From Pseudonocardia cypriaca (GTDB taxonomy: Bacteria > Actinomycetota > Actinomycetes > Mycobacteriales > Pseudonocardiaceae), in the NCBI RefSeq assembly GCF_006717045.1, contig NZ_VFPH01000003.1, forward strand, positions 930,001 through 994,000: DNA of 64,000 nucleotides. Reading direction: 5' to 3'. This document shows positions 1 through 12,000 of the stretch, one piece after another. How positions within the stretch are numbered: the first letter of the stretch is position 1; the number at the start of each line of letters is the position of its first letter. The notes under the pieces were generated by a model. It saw only the letters and a program-made list of their open reading frames with translations. It was not told the DNA's origin and did no database searches. The position numbers and the translations under genes were made by a program.

Positions 1-3000
1 CCGAGTGCGAGGAGGAGCATCGTGGACCTGGGAGACAAGGTCCGCTCGTAGCCGGCCGGGAGCCGGTACTGCCGCGGCGCCTGATGCTCAGGGCGCCAGT
101 CGCGGATGAGCGCGTCGAGGATCTCGATGCGGGCCGTGGTGGTTGCAGGTGGCGACCCATTACCGGCGAGAGGATGGATGGCGCGCAGAGATGCGGCCCG
201 TTCCGTCCACAGATGCATGAACAGGTGCTGCACCCAGAAGGCATTCCGTTCCGACTGCATGCCGGGCGCCGTTTCGAGCGCACGGTCGACCGCATGCACC
301 CACTCGTGCAACAAGGTCGACGCCGCATCGATCAGGTGCGCGGGGAACCATGGCAGATCGAGGCCGGCGGCGTCGAAGGTCTCGAGCCTGAAGTACAGCG
401 TTCCCGCCGAGTGGAAGGCTCGGGGAAGAGCCTCGCCGCTCGCCCATTCCCGCCGGAAATCCGCCTCGCCGAGGATCATGACCCGCGGGCGGCGATCGGT
501 CGCCTTGTCCAGCCACACCCCCGGACCGCTCTCGACGACCATCCGGTACGCGAACGTGAACGTGTCCTTGACGTTCTCGGGGAGGTCATCCCACCCCTGC
601 AGGTCGAAGGCATCGCTCGGGTCGGTGCTCAGGCCTTCCTCCTGCGCGCGCAGCGACCGGAGCTCGCGTTCGAGCGCGACGACGTCACCCACACCCGCAA
701 CGATCTTCGCCTTGATCACGGCGATGGCCCGACGCAAGGTCGGCAGTGCCAAGCCGCCCGTGTGAACCGGGTTCGCGGGGACGTGAGCATGGGATGCCAT
801 CGCGTCGAGCGCAGCCATCGCCGGTTCCGGCTGCACGTCGCCGAAGATGTGGCGATACGCCGGCCCGCGCAACATCGCCAGCACCTCGTGTTGCTGAGCA
901 ACGCGCCGCCAGCTGCCGTCTGCCGTCTCCGTCAAGAGGTCACGGAACGCCAGCTCCCGCATCGGTGCCAGCGCCTCGTGGTTGCGCTCGTCGAACCGCC
1001 CGAGCACGCCCTCGCTCGGCAGGCTCGCCGCGGCCGCCCGGGCGTGGGCAACGAGCGAATCGCCGGCGGGCGGTGACCGACCGCGCAGCCACATCCAGAT
1101 CGCGAAGCCCGTCGCGACTGCAGCCGCAACCACGACGACCGCCCCGGATGCCAGCGGGGAAAGACCGAACACCGACACCGGCAGCTGAGTGCCGCCCGCC
1201 GCGGCCACGGCGGTGGCCGCCTCGGTGCCGCCCTGCGACGTGGCGGCCTCCGCGGTGCCGGCCGTCCCGAACATGCCGATCAGGCCGAGCACGGTTCCGG
1301 CGAGTCCGGCAACGATCAGCGCGGCCCCGCCCGGCCGAGCGCTCGTGGCACCGGGCGGAGCACGCGCGTGCTGACCGGCCGGGATGAGCCGTGCCGGGGC
1401 CGGTGCGGCCTCCGGCGAGACCAGCTCGACCGGGGCCGGCGCCAGCCGAACGGGGCCGTCGGCGTGGACGTCGAGCCACCCACCGGGCAAACCGTCCGAC
1501 GCGCGCTTCAGCTCGATCCGGGCCGCGGTGCCAGGATCGGCGGCCGGATGCACCACCACCTCCGCGTTCGGGGCGAGCACCCGCACACCGAGTGCACGGG
1601 ACAACCCGCGCATCGACTCGTCCCCGTACCAGCCCGCGATGTCCGCCGCCACGACCACGAGGGCGAACTCACCCGCCGACTCGGCGGCACGCTCGTGCCA
1701 CGGTCGGAACCCGGGGTGTGCGGTCAGCAGGCCGGCGACCTGCTCCGGGCTCAACCGGACGTCGATGTCCTCGAACGGGTAGTAGAACTCACCGTCGTGG
1801 GCGGGCGCTACGAACGCGAAGTGGCGACCGGCCGGGCGCAGGCCGAGAGCGGGCGCATCGAGCGGGTTCTCGCCGATGCTGCCGGCATCGCGCTGCACGG
1901 CCCGCGGCGCGAAGACCGCGCCCCCCTCGAACATGACCAGGTCGTTCGCGATCCGCAGCAGATCCTCGTCCGTCGCGGGACGTGAATCGTCGTTGTAGCC
2001 GCGGGGCTTGCGGCGGGTTCCGGTTCTGCGCACGCCCAGGGAGTCCACGCTCGGGCGCCCGTACTCCATTCCCCACGCACGCCCCTCCAGCGCCGAGAGG
2101 TACGCCCTGATCAAGGGCGCGGGAACCTGGAACGACCAACCGTCATGCTTCTCGGACATCTCGACAATGCCTGCGTTGGTCAAACCGCCGATGACCAGGC
2201 GACCGCCTTCACGCACGAAGACCGGCCCTCCCGACATACCGCCCATCACGCGCCACGACGTGCGCAGAGCCAGGCTCGCGCCGTACGAGAAGAGCTCGCC
2301 GATCCCGACGATGGGCTTGGGCGCCTTGCCGAGGAGAGACAAGAACCCGTATGCCCCGCCTCCACCGAAACCGACCGCGATTCCCAGCTTCCCCGAGTGG
2401 TCCTGGGTCGCAAGTTCAGCCGGAACGAGGTCGAGCCCCCGCGAGTCGATGCGGATCACCCGCAGATCCGTCACGGACAGGTAGTCCGACGGCACACCGT
2501 AGTACCTGGTCCAGCTGTGGATTTCGTCCCGCGAGGCGTCGGGAAGCCGCACTGCTCGGCGAACCCTGCCCTGAGTACGCACCCAGATCGGCACTCCGTC
2601 GATCGCGACGTGCAGGTTCGTGAGGATGTCGGCCCACCGGCCGTCGTTGCGAACCACAACGCCGGTTCCGCTGGCGATCCAGCCCACACCGATGCGAACG
2701 ACGCTCCGCACCTCTTCCGGTACCGATCCATCCAGCTCCACGGCGACCAGCGCGTTCCGTCGCGTCGTGAACAGGCCGCTGGATTCCGTCGAGCGCGACG
2801 GATCACCCTCGGATCCCGTTCCGAGGACCTCCTGCATCGCCGCGACCGTGATGCGGATCCGTCGGTTCGCCGGTAGCACCGGCGGACGATTCCGCTGACG
2901 TCCGAGTTCCACGACCGTCGTCGCGGCGGTGAGTGCGATCAGGGCCGCCCCGATCGTTGCCGCCGCCGCCCCGACCGCCATCGCAGTGATCGCACCGACG

Positions 3001-6000
3001 ACGAGCCCGAGCGCCCGCCACGGGCGCAACCGGCCGATCATCCGCTGCATCAGCAGCATCGCCGCGACCGCGACCGCGACAGGCGTCCCGGCCATCGCCG
3101 CCACCACGAGCAACGACACCACCACGAACAACGACGCCACGTAACCCCTCGTGTTGACGGGGTTGCGGAGATCGTTGCCGCGCCGCGGCGTGGCCTTCAG
3201 CACCGCAGTCGCGTTGTCCCCCGACCGGGGGTACACCATGGAGGTTTCGTGATAATCGAGCTTCTCGGCTTGCTTCCCGGTCACTCGTCCCACGCCGCTG
3301 GGCAGTCCCGTGGCCTCCAGGAACGCACGGACGAGATTCGGCGGTGCCATCAGGCCGATACGAGAGACCGTCTCGCCGATGTCGCGGCCGGCATCGGCGA
3401 ACAGTTCCTGCTCGCCCGCGTTCAAGCGGACCGCGATGACGGCGACATCGATGTTGCGCGCCATGTGGGCGGCAAGGAACCCCTCGATGCCGTCGTATTC
3501 TTCGTCGATCTTCGCCCAGAGCTTGACGACGAGGCCGACGCCAGGGCGAACCAGTCGCGCCGACGCCCACCTCTTGTTCCCGTGCACGACCTCGAGTCGT
3601 GCGTCTGCAGGCACGAGGCGGCGTGAGACCAGGATGAACGCGTTCTCCTCCGTCGTTGCCACGACATGCCCGATGCCATCGGTGACCTGGCCATCGCGCT
3701 GAGCGCGGACCTGGACCAGGAGGTCGGCGGCACCGGCCCAGAGCGGATCTGCGCCCTCGGCGGCAGCCGACCGAGCCTTGTCGAGCATCGCCAACAGCTG
3801 CGCAGCGAACTCGGCGCGCGACAGCCCGTCATCGGAGTGCATGAACCCCTGCACCCGGAATCGGGTCACGTAGTAGCGGAGGAAGTCGAACCAGGTGGAG
3901 GGCAGATGTCCGCTCGCCATCAGGTCATGGATCACCTGCAGCCTGCTGCGGAGCATCACGCCGTCCCCGCCGGGGTTGATCTCGAGATCGACCCAGCCGA
4001 TCGAGTCGAACCATTCGAGGTCGAGGCCGGCGTCGCGCAGTTCCTCGCGCGCGGCGGCCTCGTCGCCGTCCACGTAGACGACGCCGCTCAGGTCCGGTGG
4101 ACCGCGCGGCAAGCTCGGGAACTCCTCCCGGCCGGGTGCCCGCAAGCGGCCGTCCCTGCTCCACCGCGTCATCAGGTTCAGCAGGTTGTCGGCCACCTGA
4201 TCCGGGACGACTCCCAGGAGGCCATCCACGGCCGCCTGCTGGCGAGCCGTGAGGTGCGCCGACACCATCCGCCGGACGACCACGAGCGCGCCGACGACGA
4301 CTCCGGCGATGAGACCGATCGCGCCGACGTCGACCCCCGACGCGGAGCCCGCGATCATTCCGGCACCCTCCGCCTTCGGCGTGGGCCCGGCGAGCATCAC
4401 CCCGCCGGCCAGCACCAACGCGGCCGTACCGCGGCCCACGAGCCTCGCGATCGCGCCGACAACCTTCCGGACGAGCGCAACGAAGCGTCCGAGCACGCCC
4501 GGACGGCTCGAGGAATCGATCGAGGAGTCTCCAGCGACCGAGGACCCGTCCGTCGTGCCGACGTCTTCGCTCCGGCCGTGCCGCTCGCCGGAGCGCCCGA
4601 CTCGGTCATCATCCGGAGGAGCACGACTCCGCGTGCTGCCGGAGTGCTGCCGGGTGGCGGGCGGGCCGTTGCGGCGCGAACCGGGCTCACCGATCCGCGT
4701 GCGCCTTCCCATCAGGAAGACGGTGAGCAGGGCGATGCCGCCCGTGATGAGACCGTGCGACGGTCCGGCGCCGAGACCGGAGGGGCGCACCGTCGCCGGG
4801 GTCTCGACGGTCCGCCCGTTCCCGTTCACGTCCCACGACACCGTCCGGGACAGCGCGCCGTGCGTGTCGAACGAGCGGGCCCAGCCCAGCACCTCGAAGC
4901 GACCGTTCTCGTCGCTCGCCGCGCTCGTGTCGCGGTTGAAGTTGTAGCGGTCCTCGGCGTGCACCGTCAGGGCCATCGTGATCCGCGAACCGGTGACCAC
5001 GACGTCCGCGCTGGCCCAGGTCGTGTAGTGACCCAGCGTCTTCTGCCAGTTCTCGGTTGCGGTCCCCCATGCGCTGCCCGGCCCGGTGATCGAGAAGGTC
5101 GTCCGCCCGGTCTCCCGGTGGATCCGCTCGGCGGCGGCGACGGCCCTGTCGATCTCGGTCCGGACGGCCCCGCGGATCTCCGGGTCCTCGCGGTACCCCT
5201 TCTCGAGGTCGACGGTGACCGACGTGCCGGTCCCGCCGCGGTAGTGCGCGTACAGCGCGGTGCCGTCGGCCAGGTCGGGGCGCACGTCCCCGGCCACCCC
5301 GAGCATGACCGCCCACTTCGCCCACGCCAGGTGGTCGGCGATCTCGGCGCTCTCGCGCGGGTCGTACGCGAAGTCGTCGTCGAACCGGATCTGCGGCCGG
5401 GTCGGTTCGCCGATGACGTGGTCCGGCTCCGCCGCGTGGCCGGGAGCGAACGCGCCGAGCAGGGCGGCGGCGGCGGCTCCGCCGATGGCGAGGGCCCGTC
5501 CGAGCGCCGGCGGCGCCCGGTCGCGCAGCCACTGCCGGACCGCGAAGCCGTGCCCCGCCATTGCGCGCAGCCCGCGGATGATCGCCCGGACCAGCATCGC
5601 CGTGGCCCGGTACAACACGGTGGCGACGACCCCGACCGTGACGATCGCGAACGCGGTGGCTCCCGCGGTGACGACGAAGTCGATCATCGAGGAGAGGTCG
5701 AGCTCGAGGCCGCGGACAACCGCCTCACCGGGGCCGGACGTCGTGTCCGCCTTCGCCGTGCCGGAGGTGCCCATCACCCCCGCGACCACCGACCCGCCGA
5801 CCACGGCGGACACCCCGAGCAGGCCCCACCCGAGACCGCCCTTGCCCGTCCTCTCCAGCTTCCTGTCGACGCGCTTGAGGATCGACCTGAGCCCGGGGTT
5901 CGCGGCCAGCATCGCCTGTGCGACGACCGGTCGGTCCTCCGGCTCGACCCTGCTGCCGAACCATTCGACCAGTTCAGCGGCGAACTCGCGACGGAAGGTC

Positions 6001-9000
6001 ACGTCCGCCGCCTCGATGTACGCGCCGTTGTACCGCACGCTGTCGGTGAGGACGTCGACGTTCTCGGCGAACCAGTGCCAGTCCTCGGCCCACTCGGCGA
6101 TGTCCGCCTCGGTGACGACCCTGCGCTCACGGATCGGCTTCACCCTGAGGAAGCGGTCGCCGAGGCCGCCGAGGGCCTTGCTCCTGAGAACGCGGTCGAC
6201 CTGGATGAGCAGGCCCTTCATGCGCGGCCGCTTCGCCGCGATCGCATCCGCGACGACCGGCCGCTCGTTCGGCGCGACCCGCTCCCGGAACCACGTGACG
6301 AGCTCGTCGACCATCATCCGGCGGGCGAGCTGGTCACCGCTGAGGATGAACCGGCCGACGTTGTACCGGCGCTGCTGGAGCGAGTCGGCGTTCTCCACGA
6401 ACTCGTCCCACTGCCGCAGGTGGTACTCGAACTCCCCGCGGTTGACGTTCTCGGGCAGGTAGGGCTCCTCGGGCCGCGACCGGTTCTGGCGGGTCGGGGA
6501 CGTCGAGCTCGTCGCGTCACCGGCGTAGCCGCGGTCACCGCTGGTCCTGGCCGGGTCGATGTGGTCGGAGCCCCGGCCTTCCACCGCGCCGGAGTAGCCG
6601 GGGTCCCAGTCGTCCGAGCCCTCGGCGATCACCACGTCGCCGCGCTCGACGACTCGGCCCCGGTAACCCTCGGCGAGCATCTCGCTGCGCTTCATGTTGT
6701 TGGCGTGGTGCTCTGCATCGGTCAGGGTCACGCGCCAGCCGCTGAGGACGCTGTCGAGGAAGCCCACTGCGTGTGGGTCGACGTGGATTCTGACCAGCAG
6801 CCACCGGTCCTTGTCGGCCGTCTCGGGGGTGTCCGCCAGGTAGTCGTGGACGAACTTGTCGGCCATGGCCCGCCAGTGCGCGGACTGCGCGCGGTCTCCG
6901 ATGGCGCCCGCGAGTCCACGGGCCACCTGGTTGGCACCGGCGGACGCGCCACCGACGCCGTACCGCCGCCACAGCTCACCGGGCGCAAGCGCGTCGTCGT
7001 CGATCTGTGTGGCCTGGTCCCGCCCACGGCTGGAACCGCCACGCGGCTGGTCGCCGCCGATCTCGTCCCGTGGGGCGCCGTACCGTCCGGCCAGGGCGTC
7101 GGGGCCGTCGCCGAGAAGCCGGTGCATCAACCACTGCAGGACCGGCAGCCGGATCAGCCCACCCGCGGGGGGCGCACGAGGCATGCTCGGCCGGCCGGGG
7201 CGCTCGGTGCCCGGCACCCGCTCGGTCTCCGGCCTCGACGGCTGGTCACCCTGGCTGACGAGGAGGTCGTCGACGACGTCCCGCAGCTTGTCGAGGAGCC
7301 AGTCCTCGATGGCGGCCTGGTCCCGCTGCCACTGGGGGTCGGCCTTCGACACGTTCGCCGCGGTGCCGGAGCCCTTCGACTGGTTCACCGAGCGCGACAG
7401 CCACTGCAGGTTCAGCGGCGCGTTGGCGATCGCGTACATCAGGTCCGTGCCGAGCCGCCAGAAGCCGGGCAGGTTGACGATCTTCGCGAGCGGCACGACG
7501 TGGTCCGGCGAAACCTGCGCGACGGTCGGATCATTGGCCGTCGGCTTCATCCTCGTGCTGGGACGAGCGGGGTCGATGTCGCCGGGCTTGGGACGGGGAG
7601 CGCCCTGGAACGGCACGTCGCCGACGCCCTCCGGGCTGCCCTTGCGCAGCGCCTCGTAGATCGGGCGGATCGGTGACTTCTTGTCGATGCCGAAACGGCC
7701 CGCGCCGACAACGGGCGGCGTCCAATCGGCCGGGATCTTCTTGCGGGCCTCGTCGATCTCCCGACGGGCGGTCTCGGAGATGCCCTTCTTCCAGCCGCCG
7801 CCGTCGGCCAGGTCGGCCAACGTCTTGTCGAGGAGGCGCTGCTGTTCTTCTGTTCGGGAAGGCTGCTCATCGCCGCCGGCGCGTACCGGCAGCCCTCCCG
7901 CCGGCGGGCCACGCGCCAGGTACCCGCCGGGCGCGAACCGCCGCGCACCCGGTGTCAGGTCCGGCGCGATCAGCGGCATCGACGCGAGCGCCGGGCGCCG
8001 CGAGCCGTCGGGGAGGAGGTCGACCCAGCCACCCGACACCGGGCTGATCCGGGCCGCGCCACCCGCGGTCGCCGGCGCGAACACGTCCACGTCGCCTTCC
8101 GGCGCCCGGATGGTGACACCGAGGCCGCCCGCGAGGGTCCGTGCGTCCTTCTCGCCGATGCAGCCGAGGCGGCAGGCGACGGCGTCGAACAGGGGCTCGT
8201 CGCCCGCCACGGCGGTCCGGTCACGCCACGCGCGGAACTCGGGGAGCGAGACCAGCAGCCCCTGCATCTGCTCGAAGGTCAGTCGGATGATCGCGTCCGC
8301 CGCGGGGAAGTAGAACCCGTTCGCGTCGGCGTGCGTGACCAGCAGGAACGATCCGGTCTCGACCCGCAGCTCCCGTCCGTACGAACGCAGCCGGTCCTCG
8401 CCGACCGTGCGGTCCTCGTACCGCCACGCCCGCTTCGGCGCGATGATCACGCCGTACTCGGAGACGATCAGCTCGTCCCTGATCCGCTGCAGGTCGGCCT
8501 CGGTGGCGAGCCGCGCCGGAGGAGGTCCGCGCGCCCGCGCAACGACCCGGGCAGCCACAGCGCCGGCGACGACGGCGGCGACACCGGCACCGATCAACAG
8601 GTGCACGCCGGACAGGAAGTCGAACAGCGCACCGGGCTCGTTCGGCCCACCGGTCGGGCCGACACCGGTCGCGTCGGCGGCTTGCGAGCGTTCGCTGGGT
8701 ACCACCACCGCCATCACGGCCGCCCCGAGGAGAACCAGCCCGCCGGAGAGCAGGCGGCGCAGGCGCAGGCGGTTCGGGTCGCGCATCAGCTTCGCCAGCC
8801 ACGAGTCGATGCGGGAGACGAGGTAGATGCCGATGGGCGCGGCGACCACCGCGGTCACGAGCGGCACCCAGTGCGTCGGGAGCAGCGCGTGCACGCCGAA
8901 CGACATCAGGCTGAGCGCCTGGACGATCGCCGCGGCGGCACCGAAGCGGGGGGAGATCCGGCCCAGCCAGGACTCGGCGATGATCGCGAGCCTCGACAGG

Positions 9001-12000
9001 TAGGCCGACGACCAGGTCAGCGTGAGCGCCGGGATCACCATCAGGCTCGGCGCGACGAACGCGAGCTGGACGGAGAGCAGGAAGCTCGCGAGCGTGACCA
9101 TCGGCAGCGCCGCCAGGTGGAAGTCCTTGCGGATGAGCGGGTAGGCGCTGGCGTCGTAGCCGACCCAGCCGGTGATCATCGCGGGCAGGGCCTGGCCGAG
9201 GAACAGCAGGTCGGCGACGGCGAACGAGCCGTTGACCAGCAGGTCGATCGCCGAGCCTGCCGCCAACCCGGCGATCGCAGCGGGCACGTGGAAGAAGAGG
9301 TTGACCACGAGCGTCGCCGCCAGCGTGGTGGCGAGCAGCCTGCCGAGCAGGCCGGCGTGCGGGTTGAGGCCGTGGAACGCCTGCGCCTGCGCGCCGAACG
9401 CGGTGCCGGCCCTGAGCAGGAAGCGCCCGAACCTCGAGAGCTTCGTCTCGAACCGGCTCCAGGCGCTCTCGTTGTCGAGGCCCTTCTCCATGAGGATGCG
9501 CGCCTCGACCTTGATCTCGTTGGCCAACCGGTCGAACTCGGTGAGCCGCTCCGGCAGCGCCGCGTCGAACGCCGCGTACTTGCCGATCACATCGACGAGC
9601 CTGTTGATCTTCTCCGGCATGAACTGGCCGCGCTCCAGGACCGACTCGACCAGCACGCGCATCTGCTGCACGTAGGCCATCCGGTGCGTGTTCAGCGCAC
9701 CGCGGACGGCGAAGGCCGTGTAGTTCGCCATCGCCGACACCGGGGTCAGCCACGCCCAGCCGAGAACCAGCGCGGCGATCGTGACCACGGTCGCGACGGC
9801 GGTCCAGATCAGCAACCGCTTGCGCATGCGGCCGATCTCGGCCCGGTCGGCCCGCTGCGCGAGCTCCGTGTGCTGGATCTCGTCGAGCACCCACCGCGCG
9901 AGGTCCTGGTCACGGAAGGCGTGCTCGGTCTGGTGAGCACCGATCAAGGCCTGGATCGTGTACGGGTTGCCGCCCGCGTCGACGAGATCCAGCGCAGCGG
10001 CGTCGGTGGCGCGGGCGAGCCCGTCGCGGTCCGCCTTCTGTTGCTTCGCGGCCTCCTTCTTCTTCGCCCTGGTCTCCTCGCGGGCCGCGTACTCGGCCTT
10101 CGCCGCGGTGCGGAACAGGCGCCACGTCATCATCCGGCCCTCGCGCGCGACCTCTGGGGTCACCGCGTTGTTCCAGCGGACGAAGCTGCGCACCTGCTCG
10201 GCGCCCGGCGTACGGGGGGACTTCCAGTCGCCGGGACCGTCCACGGCGATCGCCGCGCGCCGCGCCAGCTCCTCCGCCGACGGGTCGCCCATCTCCAGCT
10301 CGTAGCGGATGAGGAAGTCGTCGATGACCGCGTTGCGCTCCGGCGAGAACTCCGCGCGGAACTCGTTCCACGCACCCGACCTGAGCTGCACGTACGCCCA
10401 GCGCTGCACGTCGGTCCGCGCCGCGATGAGTCGCCGCTCCAGGTTGGAGTGGGCGATGTTGTGGTAGGCCTCCTCGCCCACCTCGTCGCGGATCCGGCGG
10501 AACACCGGCTCCATGTCGTGCATCCACTGCACGTACTGCGGGTAGGACTCCGGCTTCACGGCGTCGGTGCCGCCGATGATCCGCGTGTGGTGCTTCCTGA
10601 CGAGCTCGATGAACCGATCGGTGATCGCCTGGGTCTCCTGCAGGTGGTAGGCCACCTCGCTCCACGAGATGTCGAACGAGATGTGCGCGAACTTCGGGTT
10701 GTCGAGGACGCGCTCGATCACGTCGAGATGCTCGACGGACAGCGTCGTGTGCTTGCCGACGCCGAGGTGCGCCAAGGTCACCTTCGCGTTCGGGTACTCG
10801 GCCAGCAGCGACAGCAACGACATCCCGAACCGCTCGTCCGGTGTCGACAACCCGAGCCTGCCGTCCGCGAGGATCCGGGCCAGGCCGAAGTCGTTGTGCA
10901 GGACCACCAGGTACCCGACCCGCTCCGACGCCTCGAGCAGCTCGCGCACGTTCGGGTTGTAGATGTCGAGCGCTTGGAGCTCCGCCCGCGACATCAGGTC
11001 GTGCGACTCGCGCTCGTGCCCGGCGCGGACCAGCAGGTCCTTGACGGCGTCCACGTGGATGAGCAGGGCCGGGATCAGCGCCATCGGATCGCGACCCGCG
11101 TCGTCGCGCTCGCCGGCGATCAGGGCGCGCAGCTCGGTGGGAAGGTCGTCGGCACCCAGCGGGTGCTCTCCGTCGCGGACCGCGGCACGCACTAGCCCCG
11201 CGGCCGTGACCAGCCGCTCGATCTGGTTCTCCCACTCGGGGTTGAGCGTCTGGATCGCCTCATGGCCGAGCAGGACGGTGACGGCCTCCTTGGCGATCGT
11301 GGTCTCGCCGACGAGCACCGCCAGGTCGGGGTTGATGATGGCCATGGCCTGCAGGTAGGCGAGGGCTCCCGGGACGTCGAGGCGCGCGCCGACGACGCCG
11401 ACCACCGTGCGCCAGCTCAGACGCTGAGGAAGCCGCCGGACGGCGTCGAGCAGCAGCACGTCGGGGTACTTGCCCCACATGTGCAGCATCGCGACCTCGA
11501 ACACCACCCCGAGCTTCAGCACGGTTGGGACGGCGTAGTAGAAGAGGCCGCCGGCCGTGGCCAGGCCCTTCCCGCGCTGCGGGATCGGGTGGAACGTGAT
11601 CACACCCTGGTGCCCGGCGTTGACCAGCATCGTCTGGAACCGGTCGATGCTGGTGCTGCGCGGGTGGTCGTAGCCGGCGTGGTGGAAGTGCCCGTCCGAG
11701 TAGAGGTACGTCAGCATCCGCGACTCGTTGACCAGGCCGATGACCCGCCCGTGATACATCGCCAGCTCGCCGCCGCCCGCGAGCTCCAGCTGGGTGCGGA
11801 TCCAGGATTCGGACACCCGCTTCCCGTCTGCCAGCGTGTAGTGCTTCATCGGGTGCCGCAGGCCCCAGAAGGTCATCCACCAATCGATCAGCGGATCCCA
11901 CCTGTTGCGGAGGTCGGGGTCCGAGCGGCCCAGGTTGGCCATATCGCTGACCGTCGCCCAGCCGAGTCCGGTCCGGCGCATGATCACGGCGAGGGGCAGG

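Noticed and set aside
3666..7676. Plus-strand open frame of about 1,336 codons (and similar ones at 8331-11195, 11262-14852, 15606-19043, 19221-22532).
   Set aside because: These are antisense shadows of the giant minus-strand gene. Their translations are Arg/Pro/Val-biased, lack recognisable domains and stop at different places, whereas the minus frame is continuous and full of domain motifs.
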